Shown here in pieces: positions 1-8,304 of a stretch of 64,000 nucleotides of DNA. Position 1 is the first letter of the stretch; each line of letters begins with the position of its first letter. The notes beneath the pieces are model-generated. The model worked only from the letters and a program-made list of their open reading frames with translations. It was not told where the DNA came from and searched no databases. This stretch comes from CALBPI01 sp942491885 (GTDB lineage Bacteria; Pseudomonadota; Gammaproteobacteria; Steroidobacterales; Woeseiaceae). The position numbers and the translations under genes are program-made. The stretch spans positions 310,001 to 374,000 of the forward strand of contig CALOCQ010000003.1 of NCBI GenBank assembly GCA_942491885.1, given 5' to 3'.

Positions 1-1
1 G

Positions 2-811
2 CGTGGTGTCGGCAACGGTATCTCGCTGATCATTCTGGCGGGTATTATCGCCGGCATGCCGGGCGCTATCGCGGGTACCGCGGAGCTGGTCCGTAACGGC
101 ACGATGTCACCGGCGCTGGCTTTGCTGATCCTGCTCTCAATCATCGGCATCACGGTGTTCGTGGTCTATATGGAAAGCGCGCAGCGTCGGATTACTGTAC
201 ACTACGCGCGCCGGCAACAAGGGCGGCGCATGATGCAGGCTCAAAGCACGCATCTGCCGTTCAAGATCAATATGTCTGGTGTTATCCCGCCGATTTTCGC
301 ATCCAGCCTGCTGCTGTTCCCGGCAACACTGGTGCAGTTTGGTGGTGCGAACCCGGATCCGGGCGCTGTTACCGAGTCACTGCAGACGATCGGTGCGGCG
401 CTTAGCCCAGGACAACCTATCTATATCGTGCTTTACGGCGCGCTGGTAGCGTTCTTCTGCTTCTTTTACACCGCGCTTGTTTATAACTCGCGTGAAACGG
501 CGGATAACCTGAAGCGCTCCGGTGCATTCATTCAGGGTATCCGTCCTGGCCAGCATACGGGCGAGTACATCGACCGCGTGCTGACCCGACTGACGTTCTG
601 GGGCGCGCTTTATATTACCGGCGTCTGTCTCGTGCCTGAGTTGGTGCGTATGTTCTTCCCGAGCATACCGTTCAACTTCGGTGGAACGTCTTTGCTGATC
701 CTTGTTGTTGTAACAATGGACTTCATGCAGCAGCTGCGCGCGCACACGTTGTCGCACCAGTATGACGGCATGATGAAAAAGGCAAATCTCAGGAATTACA
801 GCCGCACCTGA
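2..811 (+). CDS. secY: Protein translocase subunit SecY (3' part)
   Basis: The pore-forming channel subunit of the SecYEG inner-membrane translocon. The window opens inside the gene. The readable frame starts at base 2 with RGVGNGISLIILAG, the conserved cytoplasmic loop before a transmembrane helix, and runs about 269 residues to TGA at 809-811. Roughly the first 40% of the usual ~440-residue protein is missing to the left. Several hydrophobic helices follow, and the tail ends in a basic YDGMMKKANLR segment. An ATG at 56 is internal and is not the start. It lies directly upstream of rpmJ, the standard end of the spc operon. Confidence 0.97.
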   Translation, partial: RGVGNGISLIILAGIIAGMPGAIAGTAELVRNGTMSPALALLILLSIIGITVFVVYMESAQRRITVHYARRQQGRRMMQAQSTHLPFKINMSGVIPPIFASSLLLFPATLVQFGGANPDPGAVTESLQTIGAALSPGQPIYIVLYGALVAFFCFFYTALVYNSRETADNLKRSGAFIQGIRPGQHTGEYIDRVLTRLTFWGALYITGVCLVPELVRMFFPSIPFNFGGTSLLILVVVTMDFMQQLRAHTLSHQYDGMMKKANLRNYSRT

Positions 812-865
812 AGGTAGCGGATATCAGTGTGCGGTGTGCTAGGCGCCGGCGCGAGGAGAACGAAG

Positions 866-979
866 ATGAAAGTTCGTGCATCAGTTAAGAAAATTTGTCG
901 CAACTGCAAGCTAATTCGCAGGAACGGCGTATTACGAGTGATTTGTACAGACGCTCGTCACAAGCAGCGTCAGGGTTAA
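866..979 (+). CDS. rpmJ: 50S ribosomal protein L36
   Basis: A 37-residue zinc-ribbon protein of the large ribosomal subunit. The translation begins MKVRASVKKICRNC and ends HKQRQG. Cys11, Cys14, Cys27 and His32 form the metal-binding set, so this is the zinc-containing (C+) form. A GAGGAG ribosome binding site precedes the ATG by nine bases. It sits between secY and rpsM, its invariant place in gammaproteobacteria. Confidence 0.96.
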   Translation: MKVRASVKKICRNCKLIRRNGVLRVICTDARHKQRQG

Positions 980-1018
980 CACCCGCGTCCGCACTCGGAA
1001 CGTAAAGAGGAAATTATT

Positions 1019-1375
1019 GTGGCCCGTATTGCAGGCATAAACATCCCAGTCAACAAGCATGTCGTCATTGCTCTCACGAGTATTTTTGGCATTGGCCCGA
1101 CCCGCGCGAAGCAGATTTGTGCTACCGCTGGTGTCGAAGAGCACGTCCAGGTCAAAGACCTGGCCGAGCCTGAAGTTGCCAAGCTTCGTGACGAAGTCGC
1201 CCGCTTCACCGTAGAAGGTGATTTGCGTCGTGAAACATCCATGAACATCAAGCGCTTGATGGATCTTGGTTGCTACCGTGGCATTCGCCACCGTCGTGGC
1301 CTGCCGTTACGCGGCCAACGTACTCGCACGAACGCGCGCACCCGTAAGGGCCCGCGTCGTCCGGTCAGAAAGTAA
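1019..1375 (+). CDS. rpsM: 30S ribosomal protein S13
   Basis: Head protein of the small subunit that contacts the P-site tRNA and the intersubunit bridges. 118 residues, the normal length. The start is GTG at 1019, with GAGGAA eight bases upstream and translation MARIAGINIP. The sequence shows the helix-two-turn-helix FGIGPTRAKQI and the basic tail GQRTRTNARTRKGPRRPVRK typical of S13. First gene of the alpha operon (rpsM-rpsK-rpsD-rpoA-rplQ), all on the same strand with short gaps. Confidence 0.98.
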   Translation: MARIAGINIPVNKHVVIALTSIFGIGPTRAKQICATAGVEEHVQVKDLAEPEVAKLRDEVARFTVEGDLRRETSMNIKRLMDLGCYRGIRHRRGLPLRGQRTRTNARTRKGPRRPVRK

Positions 1376-1420
1376 TCGAACAAGCATTGAATGCCTTAGC
1401 TGCCCAGCAGGAAATATAAG

Positions 1421-1810
1421 ATGGCACAACAGAAAACGACACCCCGCAAGAAGATCAAGAAACAGGTCCAGGATGGCATTGCGCACATCCACGCCTCTTT
1501 CAACAACACGATCATCACCATCACCGACCGCCAGGGCAACGCATTGTCCTGGGCTACGGCTGGTGGCTGCGGTTTCCGTGGTTCGCGTAAATCAACGCCG
1601 TTTGCGGCGCAGGTTGCGGCGGACAAAGCCGGGCGCGCGGCGCTGGATTACGGTCTGAAAAATCTCGACGTACGCGTCTGGGGTCCCGGGCCGGGTCGCG
1701 AATCTGCCGTTCGGGCGTTGAACGGCTGTGGATACAAAATCCATAACATCAACGACGTCACACCAATCCCACACAATGGATGCCGGCCGCCGAAGCGCCG
1801 CCGCGTCTGA
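1421..1810 (+). CDS. rpsK: 30S ribosomal protein S11
   Basis: Platform protein of the small subunit that helps form the mRNA exit site. 129 residues, full length. Recognised by HIHASFNNTIITITDRQGN, by GFRGSRKSTPFAAQ in the first half and by the C-terminal DVTPIPHNGCRPPKRRRV. An AGGAAAT stretch lies just upstream of the ATG. It lies 45 bases after rpsM and 14 bases before rpsD. Confidence 0.98.
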   Translation: MAQQKTTPRKKIKKQVQDGIAHIHASFNNTIITITDRQGNALSWATAGGCGFRGSRKSTPFAAQVAADKAGRAALDYGLKNLDVRVWGPGPGRESAVRALNGCGYKIHNINDVTPIPHNGCRPPKRRRV

Positions 1811-1824
1811 TCAGGATTTAAGAC

Positions 1825-2445
1825 ATGGCAAGATATATCGGACCAAAGTGTAAGCTTTCGCGGCGCGAAGGCACTGACCTCTTCCTCAAGAGCGGCGTAC
1901 GCTCGCTTGAGTCGAAGTGCAAATTGGAAACGCCTCCCGGCGGTGCGCCCGCGCGTCGCCCGCGTGTTTCTGATTACGGATTGCAGCTGCGCGAGAAGCA
2001 AAAGCTTCGCCGCATGTATGGCGTCCTCGAGCGTCAGTTCCGCAACTACTATAAGAAAGCGGCACAACGTAAAGGCTCAACAGGTGAAAACCTGCTGCAA
2101 CTGCTCGAAGGCCGTCTGGATAACACCGTTTACCGCATGGGCTTTGCCTCAACACGTGCTGAGGCACGTCAGCTGGTCAGCCACAAAGGCATCGAAGTCA
2201 ACGGCAGCGTGGTTAACATCGCGTCCTACCAGGTTGATGGCGGTGACGTAATTTCCATTCGTGAAAAAGCGAAGAAACAACTGCGCATCAAGTCATCGCT
2301 CGAAATCGCTGGCCAAATGGGATTCCCGGAGTGGGTCGAGGTCGACTCGCAGAAAATGGTCGGAACACTTAAGGCGTTGCCTGAGCGTGACGACATACTG
2401 CCTGACATCAACGAAAACCTCGTTGTCGAGCTCTACTCCAAGTAA
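1825..2445 (+). CDS. rpsD: 30S ribosomal protein S4
   Basis: Primary 16S rRNA-binding protein that nucleates assembly of the small-subunit body; in enterobacteria it is also the translational repressor of the alpha operon. 206 residues, the usual size. It begins MARYIGPKCKLSRREG and carries the S4 RNA-binding fold around LDNTVYRMGFASTRAEARQL and GIEVNG. The N-terminal zinc-type cysteine cluster seen in some S4 proteins is not present, only scattered Cys. Fourteen bases separate it from rpsK. Confidence 0.98.
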   Translation: MARYIGPKCKLSRREGTDLFLKSGVRSLESKCKLETPPGGAPARRPRVSDYGLQLREKQKLRRMYGVLERQFRNYYKKAAQRKGSTGENLLQLLEGRLDNTVYRMGFASTRAEARQLVSHKGIEVNGSVVNIASYQVDGGDVISIREKAKKQLRIKSSLEIAGQMGFPEWVEVDSQKMVGTLKALPERDDILPDINENLVVELYSK

Positions 2446-2469
2446 GAACATAAAAGAGGAAAGGTTTCC

Positions 2470-3465
2470 ATGCAGGAATCTACCAACGAATTTCTCAAGC
2501 CGCGTGTCGTTAAGGTCACTCCGGTCACCGAAACACAGGCGCGAGTTGTAATCGAGCCGTTTGAGCGTGGTTTTGGCCATACTCTGGGCAATGCGCTGCG
2601 TCGCATTCTGCTCTCATCAATGCCCGGTGCTGCCGTGGTTGAAGTTGAGATCGAGGGCGTACTGCACGAGTACACCAGCGTTGAGGGTGTTCAGGAAGAC
2701 GTCGTTGACGTTTTGCTGAACCTCAAACAGGTGGCGTTGCGTATGCACGGCCGCGAGCATGCAGAACTGACGATCGTCAAAAAAGGTCCGGGCCCCGTGA
2801 CGGCTGGTGATATCCAGCTCGATCACGACATCGAGGTCTCGAATCCTGATCATGTGATCGCCAACCTGACGAAAGAAGGCGAGATCCGCATGATCCTGCG
2901 CGTCGAACGTGGTCGTGGCTACCGCCCGGCGGCGAAGCGCGCAAGCTTTGAAGACCAGACCGGTCCGATTGGTCGTCTGCAGCTTGATGCATCGTTCAGC
3001 CCGATCCGCCGCGTGACCTACAGCGTCGAAGCGGCCCGCGTAGAGCAGCGCACCGATCTCGACAAGCTGCTGATCGACATCGAAACGAACGGTACGATCG
3101 ACCCGGAAGAAGCGATTCGTCGCGCCGGCAGCATCCTGAAGGATCAGCTCAGCGTTTTTGTCGACCTGCAGGGGCAGGAAGATACGACGGCTGCATCCGC
3201 AGAAGCACAGGTCGATCCGATCCTGCTGCGTCCGGTGGACGAGCTTGAGCTGACTGTTCGTTCCGCGAACTGCCTCAAGGCGGAAAGCATCAACTACATT
3301 GGTGATCTGGTTCAGCGCACGGAAGTTGAGCTGCTCAGAACACCTAACCTAGGCAAGAAATCATTGACGGAAATCAAGGAAGTTCTTGAGAGCCATGGCC
3401 TTGGCCTTGGTTTGCAGGTCGAAAACTGGCCGCCCGCAAGCCTGCGCGGCGACCGTGTCCTGTAG
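2470..3465 (+). CDS. rpoA: DNA-directed RNA polymerase subunit alpha
   Basis: The alpha subunit dimer scaffolds RNA polymerase assembly and contacts UP elements and activators through its C-terminal domain. 331 residues, close to the E. coli 329. The N-terminal domain shows EPFERGFGHTLGNALRRILL, the assembly helix. The C-terminal domain from about residue 250 holds the helix-hairpin-helix RTPNLGKKSLTEIKEVL used for DNA contact. An AAAAGAGGAAAGG binding site precedes the ATG. Confidence 0.98.
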   Translation: MQESTNEFLKPRVVKVTPVTETQARVVIEPFERGFGHTLGNALRRILLSSMPGAAVVEVEIEGVLHEYTSVEGVQEDVVDVLLNLKQVALRMHGREHAELTIVKKGPGPVTAGDIQLDHDIEVSNPDHVIANLTKEGEIRMILRVERGRGYRPAAKRASFEDQTGPIGRLQLDASFSPIRRVTYSVEAARVEQRTDLDKLLIDIETNGTIDPEEAIRRAGSILKDQLSVFVDLQGQEDTTAASAEAQVDPILLRPVDELELTVRSANCLKAESINYIGDLVQRTEVELLRTPNLGKKSLTEIKEVLESHGLGLGLQVENWPPASLRGDRVL

Positions 3466-3504
3466 AACAGCCGACATTGATATCCGGATAACCAGGAAAG
3501 CGTA

Positions 3505-3894
3505 ATGCGACACAAGAAATCAGGCCGCAAGCTGAATAGAAACAGCCCGCACCGTAAGGCCATGTTCCGCAATATGGCGGCATCTCTGATCATGCACGAG
3601 ACCATCAAGACGACGCTGCCGAAGGCAAAAGAGCTGCGTCGCGTGATTGAGCCTCTGATCACTCTGGCGAAGGAAGATGGCGTAGCTGGTCGACGCCTGG
3701 CGTTTGATCGCCTGCGCGACAAGGCGGCTGTCGGCAAATTGTTTGTTGACCTCGGCCCGCGCTTCAAAGAACGCCCGGGTGGCTACCTGCGCATCCTAAA
3801 AATGGGCTTTCGTCCGGGGGATGCGGCGCCGATGGCGATGGTCCAGTTGCTCGATCAGCCGGAACCCGAAATTGCTGAGGAAACGGCGGAATAG
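3505..3894 (+). CDS. rplQ: 50S ribosomal protein L17
   Basis: Large-subunit protein near the exit tunnel. 129 residues. Starts MRHKKSGRKLNRNSPHRKAM, the invariant L17 opening, followed by the conserved HETIKTTLPKAKELRRVIEP. The last residues are acidic (PEPEIAEETAE). It is the final gene of the alpha operon and is followed 45 bases later by a terminator hairpin. Confidence 0.98.
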   Translation: MRHKKSGRKLNRNSPHRKAMFRNMAASLIMHETIKTTLPKAKELRRVIEPLITLAKEDGVAGRRLAFDRLRDKAAVGKLFVDLGPRFKERPGGYLRILKMGFRPGDAAPMAMVQLLDQPEPEIAEETAE

Positions 3895-3931
3895 GTCGCG
3901 TTTGCTGAGCGCCTGCCCTTAGACGGCAGGC

Positions 3932-3962
3932 AAAAAAGAGCCGGGCATTGCCCGGCTTTTTT
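3932..3962. terminator. Bidirectional rho-independent terminator after rplQ
   Basis: Perfect 7-bp GC stem (3940-3946 with 3950-3956, three-base loop ATT) flanked by an A-run at 3932-3937 on one side and a T-run at 3957-3962 on the other. It can therefore stop both the alpha operon and the convergent minus-strand gene that ends at 3995. Confidence 0.9.
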
Positions 3963-3994
3963 GTGTGCGCAATTGATGCGCTGAAACGTGGTGT

Positions 3995-4606
3995 CTACTT
4001 CTTCCGGCTTGGTGCCTTCTTCGACGTCCGCTTCTTGCTAGCCGCTTTCCTGGTCACGCGTTTTTTCGCGACTTTTTTCTTGGCGACCCGCTTCTTGGCT
4101 GTCTTTTTCTTGCTGGCGGTTTTCTTTGCAACCTTACGAGTTGCTTTCTTCTTGGTTGCTTTCTTCTTGGTCGCTTTCTTCTTGGTGGTCTTTTTCGTCT
4201 TGCCTGTCAGCTTGTCGATCTGCCTGTCGATGGCGGCCAGTGCCTTATCGAGGTGCAGCGCGCGTTTCAGGTGCGTGCGTGCAGACGACAGGTCCTGACG
4301 AACCAGCTTCAGTTGCTCGCGTGATTCTTTAGCGTCGCCTGAAGCAGAAGCTTTCATTTTTTCCAGCTTCTTGATTTGAGCGCGAAGCTCGCGCTTCACT
4401 TTGGCAGATGTCGACTTGGCGAGACGCTCGGTTTTCTTGCCCAGTTGCTCCGCGGCTTTCTTGCTGCGATTGCTGGCTGCTTTGACGTCGCGGGTCAGCT
4501 TCTTGCGTTCACGATCGAGCGCTTTCGTAGTGCGATTCGCCGCTGTAACAAGTTCTTTCTTGGCCTGTTCCAGTGTCTTGTGATGCTGGTCGAGTTCTTT
4601 GGTCAT
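3995..4606 (-). CDS. Lysine-rich histone H1-like / AlgP-like protein
   Basis: 203-residue, extremely basic protein. The first ~130 residues are charged and heptad-like (LDQHHKTLEQAKKEL and onward), predicting a long coiled coil. From about residue 135 the sequence is almost only K, A, T and R, with repeated KKATKKKA units and KKTASKKKTAKKRVAKKK. Such eukaryotic H1-like tails occur in bacterial nucleoid proteins (AlgP of Pseudomonas, Hc-type proteins), so a DNA-binding role is likely but inferred. I chose the ATG at 4606 because AGGGAGA lies just upstream; an earlier in-frame ATG at 4678 would add 24 residues. It stands alone and converges on rplQ. Confidence 0.75.
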   Translation of the reverse strand: MTKELDQHHKTLEQAKKELVTAANRTTKALDRERKKLTRDVKAASNRSKKAAEQLGKKTERLAKSTSAKVKRELRAQIKKLEKMKASASGDAKESREQLKLVRQDLSSARTHLKRALHLDKALAAIDRQIDKLTGKTKKTTKKKATKKKATKKKATRKVAKKTASKKKTAKKRVAKKKVAKKRVTRKAASKKRTSKKAPSRKK

Positions 4607-4766
4607 TAGTTGGTCTCCCTTCAAATTTAACCCCGAAGTTATGACTATACCGCGAAACGATGTTTGTTTCGCATGCAAAGTATTATCGGGAATGCCTGAT
4701 CAGTATTCGGGCGGGTATACTGTGCGTCCCGTCGGACTTGTTTCGGTACAGCGTCAAGGGTAAGAA

Positions 4767-5195
4767 ATGTCGGATGTGCCGCTCAAAATTCACCACATTA
4801 ATCTCGTTGTGCCTGATCTCGATGTTGCAGCGCGTCAGTTTTCGACGGTCTTGGGTATAGACGCGAGTGCGCCCGAATGTCTGGAGGCACGCGCGGTACG
4901 ATTGACCCGCTTTGAGTTGGACGGAGTCTGGTTGGTGCTGGTCGCACCGACCGCCGATGACAGTCCCGCAGCCCAGTGGCTCGATGCGCACGGGCCGGGT
5001 TTATTCCTGTTGTCGTTTGAGACCAGCGACTTGCTGGCGAGGCTTGATCAACTGATGGAGAACGGTATAGCCGGCAGAGGCGCGCCACGGCTGGGCCTCG
5101 ATGACTGGCAGGTCGCTGACCTGGAGCTGGAGGCGTTTTTTGGTATTCCGCTGCAGCTAACGCAGCGGCTGAACCGCACTGATAACGGAGAATGA
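4767..5195 (+). CDS. VOC family (glyoxalase-like) protein
   Basis: 142-residue vicinal-oxygen-chelate fold protein. The opening KIHHINLVVPDLDVAARQFS is the first beta-alpha-beta-beta-beta unit with its metal-type His, and the second unit follows from about residue 75. It looks most like the methylmalonyl-CoA epimerase / glyoxalase I branch, but the substrate cannot be told from the sequence. It heads a tightly packed run (VOC, SDR, DUF3291, pterin dehydratase); the gap to the SDR gene is four bases. Confidence 0.75.
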   Translation: MSDVPLKIHHINLVVPDLDVAARQFSTVLGIDASAPECLEARAVRLTRFELDGVWLVLVAPTADDSPAAQWLDAHGPGLFLLSFETSDLLARLDQLMENGIAGRGAPRLGLDDWQVADLELEAFFGIPLQLTQRLNRTDNGE

Positions 5196-5199
5196 TGCA

Positions 5200-6039
5200 G
5201 TGACAGACTACAGAGTATTCGAAGGCAAGAGCGTGATCGTCACTGGCGCATCGGCGGGCGTTGGCGCTCAAGTGGCGCGTGTCTTCGCCGAGCACGGGGC
5301 ACGTTTGATGTTGGTTGCGCGCCGCAAGGAGCCGCTTGATCAGCTCGCGGCGGAGCTCGCCAGGCAGACCAAAGTCGCGACGATGGCAATGGATGTCAGT
5401 GACACGGCCGCCTGTCGTGACCTGATCAAGAAAACTGTGTTTGAGTTTGGCTGCGTAAACTATCTCGTCAACAACGCAGGCGCCCATTTCCGCGGTGCTT
5501 TCGACAGCATTGATATCGACCAGATTGCGACCATGATCGATGTGAATCTGCGCGCACCGTTGATACTGTCGCGCCTTGCACTGGATGCGATACGCGAGGC
5601 CGGTGGTGGTGCGATTGTAAACGTTGCGTCGATAGCCGGAACGACACCCGTGCCGGGCTCGGCCACTTACAGTGCCAGCAAGTTCGGCTTACGCGCGTTT
5701 ACGCTTGCGATGGCCGATGAGTTGCGCGGCACAAACGTACACATCGGTGCCGTTTCTCCGGGTCCGATTGATACCGGCTTCATCATGTCCGATATTGATG
5801 AGGTCAGCGACCTGACGTTCTCACAGCCGATGAGCACCGCGCGTGGCGTGGCAGAAGGCGTGCTGCAAGTTGCGGCCGGCGACAAGATTGACCTGAAGAT
5901 GCCGCGCATCAGCGGCCTGCTGGGTGACATCGGTTATCTGTTCCCCGCACTCAAGCGCGCGCTTCGACCGATGCTCGAGCGGCGCGGGCGTAAAGCGAAA
6001 AAATTCTATAAGGCGCGGGCGGCACGCGAGAAGTCATGA
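5200..6039 (+). CDS. Short-chain dehydrogenase/reductase
   Basis: 279-residue classical SDR. The nucleotide-binding TGASAGVG is at about residues 15-22, followed by the NNAG motif, a catalytic Ser in VNVASIAGT and YSASK as the catalytic Tyr-Lys pair. After the SDR core there is a basic tail (RRGRKAKKFYKARAAREKS). The start is GTG at 5200, four bases after the VOC stop, and the stop overlaps the next ATG (ATGA). The substrate is unknown. Confidence 0.85.
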   Translation: MTDYRVFEGKSVIVTGASAGVGAQVARVFAEHGARLMLVARRKEPLDQLAAELARQTKVATMAMDVSDTAACRDLIKKTVFEFGCVNYLVNNAGAHFRGAFDSIDIDQIATMIDVNLRAPLILSRLALDAIREAGGGAIVNVASIAGTTPVPGSATYSASKFGLRAFTLAMADELRGTNVHIGAVSPGPIDTGFIMSDIDEVSDLTFSQPMSTARGVAEGVLQVAAGDKIDLKMPRISGLLGDIGYLFPALKRALRPMLERRGRKAKKFYKARAAREKS

Positions 6040-6485
6040 ACAGGCGGGTGGCACACGTCAATGTAGCGACGCTGAAATACGCTGCCGACGATGAGCGGAT
6101 GCAACCGTTCTTTGCTGCCGTGCCCGCGATGAATGCGCTGGCCGAAGCCTCGCCCGGATTCGTATGGCGACTGACCGACGCAGACGAAGAGGCGCGTGCG
6201 CCGGCATTGTTCGGCGAGCCAAATATGATCATCGCGTTGTCGGTATGGCAAAGCATCGATGCATTGCGCGATTTCGTTTACCGCTCGGAGCATGGAGACT
6301 ACTTGCGCCAGCGGACCTCATACTTCAGGCCGCGCGCCACCGCGAACAAGGCGCTTTGGTGGATTGAGCCGGGCACGCTGCCCACGATTCTGGAAGCCAA
6401 ACACCGTCTGGATTGGTTGACACTTCACGGCCCGGGCGATGTCGCCTTTGGGTTTAATACAAAAGACGCGAAGGAAGCGAGCTGA
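6036..6485 (+). CDS. DUF3291 family protein
   Basis: 149-residue soluble protein beginning MNRRVAHVNVATLKYAADD and containing NALAEASPGFVWRL and VWQSIDALRDFVYRSEH, the hallmarks of the DUF3291 (ferredoxin-like, monooxygenase-like) family. Function is unknown; small alpha/beta-barrel dimers of this kind often act on small aromatic or lipid substrates. It is translationally coupled at both ends: 4-base overlap with the SDR gene and 1-base TGATG overlap with the pterin dehydratase gene. Confidence 0.75.
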   Translation: MNRRVAHVNVATLKYAADDERMQPFFAAVPAMNALAEASPGFVWRLTDADEEARAPALFGEPNMIIALSVWQSIDALRDFVYRSEHGDYLRQRTSYFRPRATANKALWWIEPGTLPTILEAKHRLDWLTLHGPGDVAFGFNTKDAKEAS

Positions 6486-6766
6486 TGAAAGCAATGAATA
6501 GCGAGACGATCGCAACCCAGATCAAGGACCTTTCCGGCTGGGCTCTGGAGGACGACAAACTGACCCGCGAGTTCCGCTTCGCAGATTTCGTGCGCGCCTT
6601 CGGCTTCATGACGTCTGCGGCAATTGAGGCGGAAAAAATGAACCATCACCCCGAGTGGTTCAATGTCTACAACAAGGTCAAGGTGCAGCTTACAACGCAC
6701 GACGCGGGTGGTATCACTGATCTCGACTTCAAGCTAGCCGCCAAGATGAACAGCCTGGCTGACTAG
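6485..6766 (+). CDS. phhB: Pterin-4a-carbinolamine dehydratase
   Basis: 93 residues, the normal length for this family, which regenerates dihydrobiopterin from 4a-hydroxytetrahydropterin after aromatic amino acid hydroxylation. The signature MNHHPEWFNVYNKVKVQLTT contains the paired histidines, and the later THDAGGITDLDFKLA supplies the third conserved region. No phenylalanine hydroxylase gene is adjacent, so its partner enzyme must lie elsewhere, or it serves another pterin. Confidence 0.9.
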   Translation: MKAMNSETIATQIKDLSGWALEDDKLTREFRFADFVRAFGFMTSAAIEAEKMNHHPEWFNVYNKVKVQLTTHDAGGITDLDFKLAAKMNSLAD

Positions 6767-6835
6767 CTATTGCGTGCCGGAAGCGGCCTCGCGCCACGCA
6801 TCAGATGTGTGCATAGCGCCAAAATGCGGCGCGCC

Positions 6836-8185
6836 TCAGGTTACGGCGTCCAGCAACGCAAACGCATCGCGGGTCAGGTTTTCCGGGCTGTCGCCATTGA
6901 CCCGCACATTGTCCTCAATCCGAATGCCGCCAAACGGGGTCAGCGCATCGATGGTATTCCAGTCGAGCAGACCCGCGTGCTCAGATGCGCGCAGCGGCTG
7001 TAATAGCATGTCGATGAAATAGAGCCCGGGCTCGATAGTGACCACTTCGTCGTCGCTGAGCGTACGCGTAAGGCGCAGGTTCGGATCGCGTTTCGGACGC
7101 ACTGTGGGCGTGCCTTTGGCGTCAACAATATGCCCGCCAACATCATGTACTTGCAGGCCAAGGTAATGCCCGAGCCCATGCGGCAGTAATGCCCGTGTTA
7201 TGCCTGACTCGACCAGCGACTCAGCACTAGCGGTGCCGATTCGCGATTCGACCAGCAACCCGGCCAGCAATTCGTGCATGCGGGCATGCAGTTGACGGTA
7301 ATCCGTGCCACTGGTTACCTCGGCGCAGATTTGTTGCTGCATAGCATCCAGGCTATCGATCAGGTCTGCAAAAAGCCCCTGCTCGGCGCTGTAGGTGCGT
7401 GTGATGTCGCTCGCATAGCCTGCCGCACTGGCGCCTGCGTCGATCAGGAAGCTCCTGAGCCTTGCCGGCACGTCGCGGTCACGATGTTGGTAATGGAGTA
7501 CGGCCGCGTGTTCATTCAGGCCAACGATGCTGTGATAGGGCAGGTCGGTATCGACGCATTTGATCGCTGAGAGATAGTGCTGGTGCAGCCCGTATTCGCT
7601 GACATCCCCGTGCGAGAATAGCTCGGCAGCGGCGCGATGTGCGATCGCCCCCAGGCGGCTGGCTTCGCGCATCCGGCCCAGCTCATAGTCGCTCTTTTTC
7701 GTCCGTGCGATATCCAGCCAGTGCAAAGCCGCGCTCGGGTTAATACGCTCGATGCCCAGTGCCTGGGATTTTTCCTGTATTTCACCGATCAGAATTGCAG
7801 ACTTACTTTGCTCGGGGAGGTGCGCTTTCGCCTCGTCGCGCGAACGGATAATGCGCACATCGAATTGGCTCGCCCAATAATCGTCCGGTGCGCCGGGCAC
7901 AGAATGCCAATAATCCGTCGGCTGACAGTAAATGAGAATGGGTGTTTCGCCTCGTCTGTAGATGACATAACTGTCGGGTACATCGGTTACCGGTAACCAA
8001 TAGGCGAAATGCGGGTTGCAGACGAAAGGATAGGCGTGATCATCAAGGAAGGCATACCGCAGTGCGCCTGAAAATATAACGACGGTATCGGCGCCGGCGA
8101 CTTCCATCGCGCCGTCAAACGCACGCCGCACACTGGCCGTATGCCGTTGGTAGAGGTCTTGTGCCGGCCGGTTTACGATCGTCAT
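6836..8185 (-). CDS. pepQ: M24 family metallopeptidase (Xaa-Pro dipeptidase, PepQ-like)
   Basis: 449 residues. The C-terminal pita-bread domain shows the dinuclear metal ligands in order: LIDAGASAAGYASDITRTY (two Asp), LPHGLGHYLGLQVHDVGG (His), VVTIEPGLYFI (Glu) and GGIRIEDNV (Glu). The N-terminal domain matches the creatinase/prolidase fold. Such enzymes split dipeptides with C-terminal proline. The gene is monocistronic, convergent with phhB and divergent from trpS. Confidence 0.88.
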   Translation of the reverse strand: MTIVNRPAQDLYQRHTASVRRAFDGAMEVAGADTVVIFSGALRYAFLDDHAYPFVCNPHFAYWLPVTDVPDSYVIYRRGETPILIYCQPTDYWHSVPGAPDDYWASQFDVRIIRSRDEAKAHLPEQSKSAILIGEIQEKSQALGIERINPSAALHWLDIARTKKSDYELGRMREASRLGAIAHRAAAELFSHGDVSEYGLHQHYLSAIKCVDTDLPYHSIVGLNEHAAVLHYQHRDRDVPARLRSFLIDAGASAAGYASDITRTYSAEQGLFADLIDSLDAMQQQICAEVTSGTDYRQLHARMHELLAGLLVESRIGTASAESLVESGITRALLPHGLGHYLGLQVHDVGGHIVDAKGTPTVRPKRDPNLRLTRTLSDDEVVTIEPGLYFIDMLLQPLRASEHAGLLDWNTIDALTPFGGIRIEDNVRVNGDSPENLTRDAFALLDAVT

Positions 8186-8304
8186 AAACGTGCTCTCTGT
8201 ACGATTGCAGGGAGGCCGAGTATACCAATCGTGGCTGCAGCGGTTCTATGTTGCTGCGCTAACGGGCAGAATACGAAACTCTGAATAGCCCTGAATAGTG
8301 GATT

